Shown: one piece after another, positions 35,949-45,546 of the stretch
Position numbering within the stretch: position 1 is the stretch's first letter
Layout of the letters: the number at the start of each line of letters is the position of its first letter
Source of the DNA: Terriglobia bacterium
GTDB taxonomy: Bacteria; Acidobacteriota; Terriglobia; JAIQFV01
DNA: 64,000 nt
Assembly: GCA_020072965.1 (NCBI GenBank)
Contig: JAIQFY010000021.1
Span: 1-64,000 of the forward strand
Reading direction: 5' to 3'
Notes under the pieces: generated by a model
Told to the model about the DNA's origin: nothing
The model's input: the letters and a program-made list of their open reading frames with translations, nothing else
Database searches by the model: none
Position numbers and translations under genes: made by a program

Positions 35949-38729
35949 ATGAGCGCTGAACCATGGTACAAAGTGGTGACACCGCGTAAGGAAGTCCGAG
36001 AAGGCCGGTCATTCGATCCGAACGAATTTGCCATCCATCTTGAACAAGTGCTGGCCGGGACGGCGCCGGAAGACTATAGGAATCCCGAAAAATTCTTTTC
36101 TCGGACATGTTTCACACGAGCCCTCACTGAACACACAGGCATGGTGCTCCGCCGACTCTCCGGAGAAACCGCTAACACGGCTGCTGTTCTGACATTAATT
36201 ACTCAATTTGGTGGTGGCAAAACGCACACCTTAACCACTCTCTACCACCTGGCTAATAGTGGCGCAAAGGCTACAGATTATCAGGGAGTTTCAGGCCTCC
36301 TCCAAGCCGCCGGTTTGTCCTCTGTCCCTAAGGCGAAAGTGGGAGTGTTCGTCGGCAATGCATGGGACCCACAGGAAGGGCGCGAAACCCCTTGGATTGA
36401 TCTCGCCAGACAGCTTGCCGGGAATGATGGGGTCGCTGCGCTGGGTCCGATTGCCAAGACTGTCCCACCCGGGACTGAATCCCTGAGCAAAGTCTTCGCT
36501 CTGGCAGGAGGATCTGTACTCATCCTGTGTGATGAGGTTTTAAATTTCTTGAATCGTCACCGGAACATGGCAGAACATTTTCACTCCTTTATACAAAACC
36601 TTACTGTTGCAACGACCGGAACTTCCCACAGCGCGGCAATCGTGAGTCTTCCCCGCAGCCAAGTGGAAATGACTGATTGGGACATTCAGTGGCAGGAGAA
36701 AATCACTAAGGTAGTTCGGCGTGTCGCCAGAGATCTGATCGCTAATGATGAAGCTGAAATCAGCGAAGTTGTTCGACGTCGGTTGTTTGAGGACTTGGGG
36801 GGTGAGCGAATCCGCAAGAACGTGGCTAAAGCCTATGCCGATTGGTGCTTTGAACGGCGCGCGCAGCTGCCGCCTGAGTGGACCGCCGTGGACACGGCAA
36901 CAACTGAATCGAAATCCAGGGAATTCCTGCAAAGTCGCTTCGAAGTTTGTTATCCCTTCCATCCCGCAACGCTTTCAGTGTTTCAACGAAAGTGGCAGGC
37001 GCTGCCACAGTATCAGCAAACGCGTGGAACATTGGCCATGCTGGCCCAATGGATTTCTTGGGCCTACCGCGAGGGATATCAGCGGGCGCGCAGGGAGCCA
37101 TTGATCACCTTGGGTTCTGCTCCACTAGATGTGATGGAGTTTCGCAGTGGTGTCCTTGGGCAACTCGGGGAGCCGAAATTGCAGGCAGCGATCGAAGCTG
37201 ATATTTCCGGAGCACAATCACACGCACGAGCGATCGATGCGGATACGAGCGGGCCGTTACGGGACATCCATCGCCGCGTGGGGACAACAATTTTGTTCGA
37301 ATCCTCAGGTGGTCAAGTGGACAAAGTGGCTCATCTTCCCGAACTGCGATTTGCGCTTGGTGAGGTCGAGCTCGATACCACCTCAATCGATAACGCCGCC
37401 ATGGCCCTGGAGTCGAAATCATTCTTCATACGTCGGGTGGGTTCCGACGGATTTCTGATCCGCCATCAGCCAACCTTGAAAAAGGTTGTCAGCGACCGTC
37501 GCGCCTCACTTGATGAAGATGGCGAGATCAAACCGGCAATGCGCACTCTCGTGGAAAAAGAATTTCAACAGGGAGCAACTCTGCCCATGGTCCGATTTCC
37601 AAATGATAGTTCCTCAATTCAAGATTCGCCCAAACTGACTCTTGTCCTGATGGATCCGGAACTGGAATGGGCTGGAAACGGTGCCTTGCGACTGAAGATC
37701 GCGGAATGGAGCAAAGAACGAGGAAAATCACCAAGGCTTTATCCTGGTGCACTGGTCTTTTGTCTTAAGAAGCCGGGACGGGAACTTCGAGACAAAGTGG
37801 AATTGTGGCTCGCGTGGAAGCGGGTAGCCAGGGAAGTCGCTGAGGGTACTTTGGGAGGAGAGTTTGATCGCGCGGAGCGGTCTGACATTCAGTCGAAAGT
37901 GAGTGATGCGGAAGACGATGCTATCGATGAAGTGTGGGCCGGTTATCGCTATGTTGTTTTGACTGACAGCAACGAACCCGACGGGTTAAAAACAATCGAC
38001 CTGGGCGCCGGCCATGCGAGCGCTGCTGAAAGTTTGTGCGGAAGGGTTATCGGCGCCATGAAATCGAGTTCGCTGCTTAACGAATCGGTCGGTGCAGGAT
38101 TTATCGACCGCCACTGGCCTCCAGCCTTGAAAGAGTCGGGCGCATGGCCATTGAGCAGCCTTAGGCAAAGTTTTTTGAACGGTTCGCTGACCCGCTTGTT
38201 GGATCCAGACACCGTACTACGTTCCAAGATTGTTGAATTCGTCGGCCATGGAGACTTCGGATTGGTCTCCGGACTCAAACCCGACGGTTCGTACGACCGC
38301 CTGTGGTTCAACGAACTCATTGCCCCCGAAGAGGTGATGTTCGAGTCCGGAATCTTTCTGTTGAAGAAATCAAAGGCTCAAGAGATGAGGAGTGGAATCC
38401 AAAAACCGTCCTCTCCCCCCACGGCGATCGCGGGCGACATGAAACATCCCTCGCAAGAGCCGCTGGTGCTCGAGCCAACGGCCGCGCCCAATGCGCGGAT
38501 CGCCGTCCTGCCAAAGACACTGCGCATTACTGGGACAGTTCCACCCGAGATCTGGAATCGACTCGGAACGAAGATCATCCCCAAACTCAGATCCGGGACA
38601 GATCTGAAAGTTGGCATCGAATTTACAGTTACCTTAGCCCCAGATGTGGCGCAATCGGTGATCACGGAACTTCGTCAGGCTTTGCAGGATTTAGGGGTAG
38701 CGAACAACGTAAAGATTGATCTTACCTGA
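35949..38729 (+). CDS. DUF499-domain ATPase
   Basis: 926-aa protein of the DUF499 family. Walker A is FGGGKTHTLTTLYHL (Lys91), preceded by the family-typical FAIHLEQVLAGTAPEDYRN and FFSRTCFTRAL. A probable Walker B is SVLILCDEVLNF. The rest is a large helical region of the kind seen in these P-loop proteins. DUF499 ATPases are repeatedly found beside DUF1156 methylases and helicases in defence islands; their biochemical role is not settled. It starts 12 bp after the nuclease gene with a strong gaggagg. Last gene of the island, followed at once by a palindromic element. Confidence 0.9.
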   Translation: MSAEPWYKVVTPRKEVREGRSFDPNEFAIHLEQVLAGTAPEDYRNPEKFFSRTCFTRALTEHTGMVLRRLSGETANTAAVLTLITQFGGGKTHTLTTLYHLANSGAKATDYQGVSGLLQAAGLSSVPKAKVGVFVGNAWDPQEGRETPWIDLARQLAGNDGVAALGPIAKTVPPGTESLSKVFALAGGSVLILCDEVLNFLNRHRNMAEHFHSFIQNLTVATTGTSHSAAIVSLPRSQVEMTDWDIQWQEKITKVVRRVARDLIANDEAEISEVVRRRLFEDLGGERIRKNVAKAYADWCFERRAQLPPEWTAVDTATTESKSREFLQSRFEVCYPFHPATLSVFQRKWQALPQYQQTRGTLAMLAQWISWAYREGYQRARREPLITLGSAPLDVMEFRSGVLGQLGEPKLQAAIEADISGAQSHARAIDADTSGPLRDIHRRVGTTILFESSGGQVDKVAHLPELRFALGEVELDTTSIDNAAMALESKSFFIRRVGSDGFLIRHQPTLKKVVSDRRASLDEDGEIKPAMRTLVEKEFQQGATLPMVRFPNDSSSIQDSPKLTLVLMDPELEWAGNGALRLKIAEWSKERGKSPRLYPGALVFCLKKPGRELRDKVELWLAWKRVAREVAEGTLGGEFDRAERSDIQSKVSDAEDDAIDEVWAGYRYVVLTDSNEPDGLKTIDLGAGHASAAESLCGRVIGAMKSSSLLNESVGAGFIDRHWPPALKESGAWPLSSLRQSFLNGSLTRLLDPDTVLRSKIVEFVGHGDFGLVSGLKPDGSYDRLWFNELIAPEEVMFESGIFLLKKSKAQEMRSGIQKPSSPPTAIAGDMKHPSQEPLVLEPTAAPNARIAVLPKTLRITGTVPPEIWNRLGTKIIPKLRSGTDLKVGIEFTVTLAPDVAQSVITELRQALQDLGVANNVKIDLT

Positions 38730-38730
38730 G

Positions 38731-38891
38731 TATAGAAAAGATCACGGAGGACCAAAAGGGGTCGGGCTGCGACAATCGACAAAACCGGACGAGGATGATC
38801 GGGCGGGATTGTTCTCTGTACGATTGGTCATCCAATTGTCGAATGTCGCAGCCCGGCCCCTTTTGTCCTCTATATTTTATCATTTTCTATA
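38731..38891. repeat. 161-bp palindromic element closing the defence island
   Basis: Terminal arms tatagaaaa/ttttctata and a long inner pair (38747-38782 with 38836-38870, about 35 bp with few mismatches and one gap) form a large stem-loop. A further ggatgatc/ggtcatcc pair lies inside. It starts directly after the DUF499 stop and lies between two convergent genes. It could be a bidirectional terminator or a MITE-like repeat. The inner aattgtcgaatgtcg part recurs at 24279 and 24519. Confidence 0.75.
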
Positions 38892-39063
38892 GTTGCGCCC
38901 GTACGGATCTGTGCAGGGGGTGCCCGGCGATGGGTATCGCTACCGCCACCCTTCTCTCTTTTGCAACCCTGGATGGGGCAATCCAACAGATTGGCTCCCA
39001 ATTGAAGAATAGGCACACCCAGACCCGGGTTGTGTCCTCGATTTCTTTACGTGATCCCGACAA
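38892..39063. other. Spacer downstream of the Rhs gene
   Basis: No gene seen on the minus strand immediately after the Rhs protein, hence no visible immunity gene. Confidence 0.4.
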
Positions 39064-42000
39064 TTATTCAGTTCCGAAGATATAGTGATTTATGAATCGG
39101 TTCACCTTATCTAGAATTCTCAGTTGTGCAGCAACTGTTTCCGAAGGAGGATTAAAGAACGAAGGTTCCATCAGAATATTGATATCAGATCTGGTCTGAG
39201 GATCTTTTACAAAAATGTTGATCGCGATGGACTGGGCCTTATCTTCGAGTAGATTTTCGACGCACCCCGCAGGAATACCTGTAATTACTAAACCGATGAT
39301 ACAACTGAATGCGTTTTTGGCCGCCTCCTGCCCCGGCGTTTCGCCCGTGGCAGGACTTGTAGTAGGCAATGGACGGGGAACCGTGGGGGACCACAGAAAA
39401 GCAACTTGTGGGCTATTGCTGTCAGGGGCAAGACCTGAATGGTCAGCAAGAAGGACAGGATTGTTATGCGCGTACAGGAAGCGATGCTGGGTTAAGGGAA
39501 GGATGACTAAGCCGCGGAAGGGGTCTTTCGAAGTCAGTCGGCCGACATTCGGGTCGTAAAACCTCGTCCTCAAGAAGTAGAGCCCCGTCCCCGGATCGAG
39601 CGCCTCGCCGGTGAAGCGGAACTTGTTTCTCGTGCCGAGCTGCGGGCCGGGAGCGGACAATTCCGGTTGACCCCACGCGTCGTACACATATCTTCCCGCG
39701 AGTTTCCCGGCGGGATCGGTTAGCCCGACAACGCTTCCGAGCCCGTCGTAGTGATAGAAGAAGTCGAACGCGGGACCCGATTCAGAAATGAGCCCAAGGC
39801 CGTAAGCATAGGAGATATCGCCATCAGGCCCGGATTCCTGCAAAACCACGGGCAAGGCCGTCGCCACGTCGTTCAAGTAGCTGTATGTGCCGGTGCCGAC
39901 CGACTGGGTAATCCGGTTTCCCTCCCCGTCATAAGCAAACGCGCTGCTTACCGCTCCACCGGTTACCGAAGTGAGCCGGTTGGCCGCGTCATAGCTGTAA
40001 ATCAAAGAATTCCCCGTGCCCGTCTGTGTCTTTGAAGTCTGGTTTCCGTTTGCGTCGTAAGTGAAGAGGGCAGTGCCGGCGGTCAGAAGCCGGTCTGCTG
40101 CATCATAAGTGTAATTGATCGAGGTGCCCGGCGCTGTGAGACTCAGCCGGTTCCCCACAGAGTCATAAGTGAAGCGAGTCACTTTAGTATCCACGGCAAC
40201 TGAGGTCAGCTGATAGAGCGGGTCGTATCCGTAAGACGTAGTTTTTCCGCTGCCATCGGTGACTTGGAGCCGATTACCTACGGGGTCTAACGCATAAGTG
40301 AAACTCGTGACTGGGTTATCCACACTTCCGCGATAGCTATTTCGGACTTGGACCAAGCGATTGGCCGCATCATAGGCAAATGCCAAAGCTGCCTGGTTTG
40401 GATAGGATGTGCGTGTCAGATTATTTGCCGCATCGTAGCTGTATGTCGTGGCCCGCCCCAGCCAGTCCGTGACGCCAGCGATCCTGTTTGCGGGGTCGAA
40501 TGAATAGCTCACCACTTTTCCGTCTGGATAGGTTACCGATTGCCGATTCCCGACGCCGTCGTACGCGTAAGTAACCACCTTACCTCCCCGATAGGTTGCA
40601 GAGATCAGCCGGTCGAGAGCATCGTAGTTGTAGAGGGTATAGCCGTGGACATCAAGCATTTTCGTGGGCTTGCCATTGGCGTCAATGAAGTACGTCACGT
40701 AGTTTGCGTCAGCGTATGCGATATTCACTAACCGATTGAGGGCATTATAGTGGAAACGATTGGTCTGTCCCTTCGCGTCAGTGACGGCAACCACGTTCCC
40801 GACCGCATCGTAGACGTACGAGGTCACAAAGGAGAGTGGATCGGTAACGCTCATGAGCCGGTTGAGCGCGTCGTAGGCGTACGAGGTTGTGTCGCCTTTG
40901 GCGTTCGTGAAGGTCTCCCGATTGTTGTTCGCATCGTAGCCGTACTGCGTGACGTGCCCCAGCGCATCAGTGACGCTCACGAGATTATTGTTGGCGTCAT
41001 ATGCGTAATTCGTCGCATTCCCATTGGCATCAGTAATTGTCAGGAGATTTCCCACGGCATCGTAGACGATTCGCGTCTGACTGGAGAGCGGATCGGTGAT
41101 TTTTTCCAAACGACTCAGCGCGTCGTAAGTCGCGGTTGCCTTGTGCCCGTTCGGATCGGTGATCGAAAGCAGCCGACCGATGCCGTCGCAGGCCAGAGTG
41201 GTGCTGTGATTAAGGGCATCGGTAATCTGAGAGAGGTTCCCGAAGGAATCGTAAGAGAAAGTCGTGACGTTGCCCCTCGCGTCAGTCTTGGAAGTGAGTT
41301 GGCCGACGCCGTCGTAGGCGAAGGCGGTCGTGTTGCTCAGGGCGTCTTGGATAGTTTTCAGGTTTCCATTTACATCGTAAGTGAATGAGGTGGTTTTCCC
41401 TTTGGCGTTTGTGGCGGTGAAGAGGTTATTTTTCGCGTCGTAAGTGAAAGAGGTCGTTCTCCCGTAGGGGTCCGTAATGCTTGTGACGTTCCCCAGAGGA
41501 TCATTGGTGAAGTTCGTCGTCGATCCGTTCTGGTTCGTTGCGCTCGTGCGGTTGTTGTTCGCGTCATAGGTGAAACCGGTTGTTCCACCGAGGGCGTCTG
41601 TGATCTGGAGTAGTCTCAGCAGACTGTCATGCGTGTGAATGGTGTTGCCACCGCGAGGATCGGTAATTGTCGTCTGTCCAGACCCGGGTGTGTCGTAGGC
41701 AAAGGTCGTCACAAACGCCCGCCCGTTGGTTTGTGAGACAACACGGCTCGCACTGTCGTAAGTGTTTTGGAGGAGGAGTTTGCCGTTCGGCAGGGTGATT
41801 GAAGTTACGCGGTGACTTGCATCATAGGCGTAGGATGTGATTCCTCCGTCAGGATCAGTGGACGAGATAAGATCCCCGGCAGAGTCATATCCGAACCCGA
41901 CCACTCGCCCGACCGGATCGGTGAGCAACACGATGTGGTTTGAAGAATCGTAGCCAAACCTGTTCACACGACCCGCAGTGTCGGTGATCTGCGAGAGATT

Positions 42001-45000
42001 TCCAACACCATCGTAGCTAAGGACAAGGGAGTTTCCATTCTTGTCCGTGATGGTAGAAAGTTTTCCGGCGGGAGTGAAAATCAGCTGGGTCTGATTTTTC
42101 TGGGTGAGCGTGAAAGAGCCGTCCGCATTCTGTACGAGCGTATCGAATGTTCCTCCAAGGCTTGGGGTGAAAGTGCCGTCACTATTCCGCACATAGAAGA
42201 TATCGTGACCATCGGACCACTCGACTGTCGTAAGACCATCTGGCCTTGTCGAGAGGGAGATGTCGTACGAGTGTGTCCAGCCCGCGCCCAGCGGACCAGA
42301 ATTGGAGTTTAGTGCGTTATAGGTGCGCTGGAAGACAAACGGCAGGCCGCGAGAAGGGATCATCAAGTCCGTATGCTGGTAGAAATAATTCCCTGTGGCG
42401 GTGTTGACCGGGTCAGACGCTTTTGCGGAATTGCCGCTCGGACCCATATTCGTTAATAGTGGCACAGTCCCAGTCCCCGAGAGACTGACGTTAGTGGAGG
42501 GAGTGGGCGCGTTACTACTTATCGTGAGCGTGCCGTTAGCGGCTCCGCCAAACAGGGCGTTGAACGTAACAGAAAGCTGCACGCTGTTTCCCGGTGAAAT
42601 CGGGGCAAATGCTTGAGGCGAGACTGTAAAGGGTCCGCTTAAAGTTGTTATTCCAGTGATGTTCAAATCTGCCGTACCCGTATTCTGGATCGTGATTGGC
42701 AGTGATTTTGTTCCACCCACTGCCACGCTGCCAAAATCAACCGAGAGCGAAGCGGGAGTGATGCTAATCTGAGGTTGAGGTGCCGTGGAGGTCCCGCCCT
42801 TGGCGACGAAGGCGTCCACCCCGCCACCTCCAATGTCTATAATGCCGGTGGGCATCGTGAGTGTTCCGGTCGGTGATCCCAACGTACCGACAACCGACGC
42901 GACTGTGGCACTCTGTGAGCTAAAAATTCCCCCTTCGGTGGCAGACGAACCGGTCGTGTCCTGCCAGCCACCAACATTGTTTGGACCGGACCCCGCGATG
43001 AAGATATTTCCCGATTGATCCAATCCCAATGATGAACTGTTCACGCCGACATTTCCGCCCCAACTCTTGCTGGAAAGTAGATTGCCGTTGGGGTCGTACC
43101 GCAGGAACATCGCAGTGGAGAAAGAACTACTCATATCAACCACACCGGAGACAACCAGATTGCCGTTTCCCTCAAATGCAAGGCCTGTGGCGGTGTCGTA
43201 TCCTGACGAGCCCCTCCAGGTTTTGTTCCACAGCAGGTTTCCATCTGCACTAAGTTTGAGCAGAAGAGCGTCAAAGTCGCAGGCACCGTGGTCGCCGAGG
43301 CAGTGGCTGGACATCCGCCCCGCAACATAGACGTTGCCAGCACCGTCGACCTTGATTGATTTCGGATTCCCTGCCTCATCTTGGCCGGGGCCCGCCCAAT
43401 TGCGATTCCAAACTAAATTGCCGGCACTGTCAAACTTGAGCACAAGGATGGTATTGTGGTACGGAGAGACCCAGTAATCCCAGCTTATCCCCGCAAGATA
43501 AACGTTCCCATTCCCATCCACGTCCAATGAGTATGCGGTATCATACGTAGCTGGCCCTTTCCACGCCTTGCTCAGCAGAAGGTCGCCATTCGGGCTGTAC
43601 TTCAACAGAACGGCAGCATCTCCGACGCTATAGCTCTCCGCCGCTACATATACGTTGCCGCTGGAATCGAAACCAATCGAGTAAGCCTGTTCAAAACTGC
43701 CTCCACCCCACGTTCTGCTCCAGAGGAGGTTTCCGGAGCTATCGAACTTCAATAAGAGGGCATCGTACCATCCAGCGCCGAAACTTGCCGTGCCCCCAGC
43801 AACATACACGTTGCCCGCGTTATCAACGGCAACAGCATAACCATAATCCTCGCCCGGTCCGCCCCATGTCCGGCTCCACAATAAAATCCCCGAACTGCCA
43901 TATTTCAAAAGCAGAACGTCAGATCCTCCTGCACCGAAGCTGCTTGTTGAACCAGCTAAATAAATACTGCCGCCGGCATCAATGGCCATGGAAGACGCCG
44001 AATCGCTTGCGCTTCCGCCCCACGTATGCGCCCAGCTTGGTTCCTGCGATGCGTTCTCAGCCAGGGTTGCGAACCCGCCCACGAGCGTGGTTCGCTGGGA
44101 GTCGGGGTTGGTGACAATCACATTGTGGGACCCGATAGGAGAGTCGGGTAAGATATTGATATTGGCAACGATCTGAGCGCTCGTCCGCAAGCTGTACGAA
44201 TCTACAGTGATCCCTGTCCAACTGAAGGAGAGCATGGCATTAGTATCAAAATTGCTACCGGTGACAGTGAAGTTAGGGATGGTTTGTCCCTGGGCACCTG
44301 AGGTTGGCGAGATCGATGCAATTGATGGAACTGGGTTTGCGGATGCGGTTATTGTGTAAAGGTATCCGTGCCCAGTGTTTCCTGAGATGCCGCCGTTGCT
44401 AATAATCTTGTTGCCAGAGATGCCTATTGGATATGGCCAGTTCACCCCGGGAAATTCAGTCAGGGTGGTCCAAGTTGTCCCATCGTATAGAAATCCCTGG
44501 TCATGTCCGGAGGCGTCAATGTAATAACCAACGATATTATTGCCATCTATGGCTACTGGGGATGTACTCATCACCCCGGGCATGGTAAGAGCAGTCCAGA
44601 TTCCAGTCGTGATATCGTAAAGAAAACCACTGCTCCCGGCCCAACCAACAATGCTGTTGCCTGAGATACCTTGTGGTTGCGTCCCACTCGCTCCAGGCTT
44701 ATCAAGGGTGATCCAATTTCCAGTCGTTATGTTGTAGAGGAATCCATGAAATTGCCAATTGAGGAAGCTGCCGGTAATGTAGTAACCAACAATGTTATTG
44801 CCGGAAATAGCATTTGGTGTTCCAGGCAGATTGCTCAGGGGGGTTAAAAGGTTCGTTGCTATATTGTATATATTGTAAAGAGAGCCACCTGCAACAAGAA
44901 TATTGTTGCCGTCGATGCTTCGCGGGGCTCCAGGTAGATTATTCAACGTTGTCCACGTTGCCCCATTGAAGAGGAAATTACCCGCGGAGCAAATGCCAAC

Positions 45001-45159
45001 AATGTTGTTGCCGGAAATAGCTGATGGTGATGTCCATGTCGCTCCAGGCATATCAAGGGCAGTCCATGTACCAGTAGATGCTCGCGTGGGTTCTGCAAGC
45101 ATTATAAAGCTCACTGCTAGAACGACTAAGCCCTGAATGACCCTGTTTTTATTGTTCAT
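39064..45159 (-). CDS. Giant secreted Rhs-repeat protein
   Basis: About 2031 aa. A signal peptide (MNNKNRVIQGLVVLAVSFIMLAEPTRA) precedes repeats of ISGNNIVGYY type (about 23-270, HAF-like). A TIG/IPT-like domain (about 276-361; SIASISPTSGAQGQTI) follows, then SBBP-type beta-propeller repeats (about 370-735; DNAGNVYVAG). An ASH/choice-of-anchor domain (about 790-903) comes next, then Rhs/YD repeats (about 926-1855; YDAVGNL-like) and the Rhs core (RFYDPNVGRLTSKDPFRG). A variable tail of about 120 aa follows LADHSGLAPDSN. Rhs shells usually enclose a C-terminal toxin; this tail is not recognised. I place the start at 45159, after gaggg. It shares direction with the sigma/anti-sigma/CHAT genes upstream. 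Confidence 0.9.
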   Translation of the reverse strand: MNNKNRVIQGLVVLAVSFIMLAEPTRASTGTWTALDMPGATWTSPSAISGNNIVGICSAGNFLFNGATWTTLNNLPGAPRSIDGNNILVAGGSLYNIYNIATNLLTPLSNLPGTPNAISGNNIVGYYITGSFLNWQFHGFLYNITTGNWITLDKPGASGTQPQGISGNSIVGWAGSSGFLYDITTGIWTALTMPGVMSTSPVAIDGNNIVGYYIDASGHDQGFLYDGTTWTTLTEFPGVNWPYPIGISGNKIISNGGISGNTGHGYLYTITASANPVPSIASISPTSGAQGQTIPNFTVTGSNFDTNAMLSFSWTGITVDSYSLRTSAQIVANINILPDSPIGSHNVIVTNPDSQRTTLVGGFATLAENASQEPSWAHTWGGSASDSASSMAIDAGGSIYLAGSTSSFGAGGSDVLLLKYGSSGILLWSRTWGGPGEDYGYAVAVDNAGNVYVAGGTASFGAGWYDALLLKFDSSGNLLWSRTWGGGSFEQAYSIGFDSSGNVYVAAESYSVGDAAVLLKYSPNGDLLLSKAWKGPATYDTAYSLDVDGNGNVYLAGISWDYWVSPYHNTILVLKFDSAGNLVWNRNWAGPGQDEAGNPKSIKVDGAGNVYVAGRMSSHCLGDHGACDFDALLLKLSADGNLLWNKTWRGSSGYDTATGLAFEGNGNLVVSGVVDMSSSFSTAMFLRYDPNGNLLSSKSWGGNVGVNSSSLGLDQSGNIFIAGSGPNNVGGWQDTTGSSATEGGIFSSQSATVASVVGTLGSPTGTLTMPTGIIDIGGGGVDAFVAKGGTSTAPQPQISITPASLSVDFGSVAVGGTKSLPITIQNTGTADLNITGITTLSGPFTVSPQAFAPISPGNSVQLSVTFNALFGGAANGTLTISSNAPTPSTNVSLSGTGTVPLLTNMGPSGNSAKASDPVNTATGNYFYQHTDLMIPSRGLPFVFQRTYNALNSNSGPLGAGWTHSYDISLSTRPDGLTTVEWSDGHDIFYVRNSDGTFTPSLGGTFDTLVQNADGSFTLTQKNQTQLIFTPAGKLSTITDKNGNSLVLSYDGVGNLSQITDTAGRVNRFGYDSSNHIVLLTDPVGRVVGFGYDSAGDLISSTDPDGGITSYAYDASHRVTSITLPNGKLLLQNTYDSASRVVSQTNGRAFVTTFAYDTPGSGQTTITDPRGGNTIHTHDSLLRLLQITDALGGTTGFTYDANNNRTSATNQNGSTTNFTNDPLGNVTSITDPYGRTTSFTYDAKNNLFTATNAKGKTTSFTYDVNGNLKTIQDALSNTTAFAYDGVGQLTSKTDARGNVTTFSYDSFGNLSQITDALNHSTTLACDGIGRLLSITDPNGHKATATYDALSRLEKITDPLSSQTRIVYDAVGNLLTITDANGNATNYAYDANNNLVSVTDALGHVTQYGYDANNNRETFTNAKGDTTSYAYDALNRLMSVTDPLSFVTSYVYDAVGNVVAVTDAKGQTNRFHYNALNRLVNIAYADANYVTYFIDANGKPTKMLDVHGYTLYNYDALDRLISATYRGGKVVTYAYDGVGNRQSVTYPDGKVVSYSFDPANRIAGVTDWLGRATTYSYDAANNLTRTSYPNQAALAFAYDAANRLVQVRNSYRGSVDNPVTSFTYALDPVGNRLQVTDGSGKTTSYGYDPLYQLTSVAVDTKVTRFTYDSVGNRLSLTAPGTSINYTYDAADRLLTAGTALFTYDANGNQTSKTQTGTGNSLIYSYDAANRLTSVTGGAVSSAFAYDGEGNRITQSVGTGTYSYLNDVATALPVVLQESGPDGDISYAYGLGLISESGPAFDFFYHYDGLGSVVGLTDPAGKLAGRYVYDAWGQPELSAPGPQLGTRNKFRFTGEALDPGTGLYFLRTRFYDPNVGRLTSKDPFRGLVILPLTQHRFLYAHNNPVLLADHSGLAPDSNSPQVAFLWSPTVPRPLPTTSPATGETPGQEAAKNAFSCIIGLVITGIPAGCVENLLEDKAQSIAINIFVKDPQTRSDINILMEPSFFNPPSETVAAQLRILDKVNRFINHYIFGTE

Positions 45160-45172
45160 GATGTTTAAACCC

Positions 45173-45454
45173 TCAGGAGTAGAGAAATTTGCTGCCATAC
45201 TTAAACAAGGCACAGATGTATCTGTCGGTCGGATTTTGATAGCGGATGTTCAGTTGTGAGCCCGCTGGCGTGTAGCTATTTAATGGCTTGACATCGCCTT
45301 CAGCGCTGTAGTCGCTCCAGGGGAGCTTGGGTGTTTTGATGCGGTAATTCAGAATGGTCCGGCTCAACTCGCCATTACTCTGTGGGTCGTGATGATAGGC
45401 CCAGACCAGAACGCAGATAGAAAGCCTCCACTTCCTAATGGTGGCTTTCCTCAA
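45173..45454 (-). CDS. Small hypothetical protein or gene fragment (93 aa)
   Basis: Ends 13 bp before the Rhs start, on the same strand. The only available start is TTG. The tail (SYTPAGSQLNIRYQNPTDRYICALFKYG) looks protein-like, somewhat reminiscent of DUF3592-type proteins, but that is a weak impression. The N-terminus lacks a clear signal peptide. It may be the 3' remnant of a longer gene. Confidence 0.35.
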   Translation of the reverse strand: MRKATIRKWRLSICVLVWAYHHDPQSNGELSRTILNYRIKTPKLPWSDYSAEGDVKPLNSYTPAGSQLNIRYQNPTDRYICALFKYGSKFLYS

Positions 45455-45546
45455 AACATTTCCAAGAAATTCTCTGAATATTTGGGGGAAGACAATTCAA
45501 CCACGTTGATTCGATACGCCACCTACGACCAAAACTGACGGGGAAG

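Noticed and set aside
25055-38729. Classical DISARM or BREX locus
   Set aside because: No drmA, drmB or drmC-like genes and no pglZ or brxC-like genes; only the helicase and methylase logic is shared.
40750-41388. 212-aa plus-strand ORF inside the Rhs gene
   Set aside because: Produced by the repetitive YD-repeat coding sequence on the other strand.
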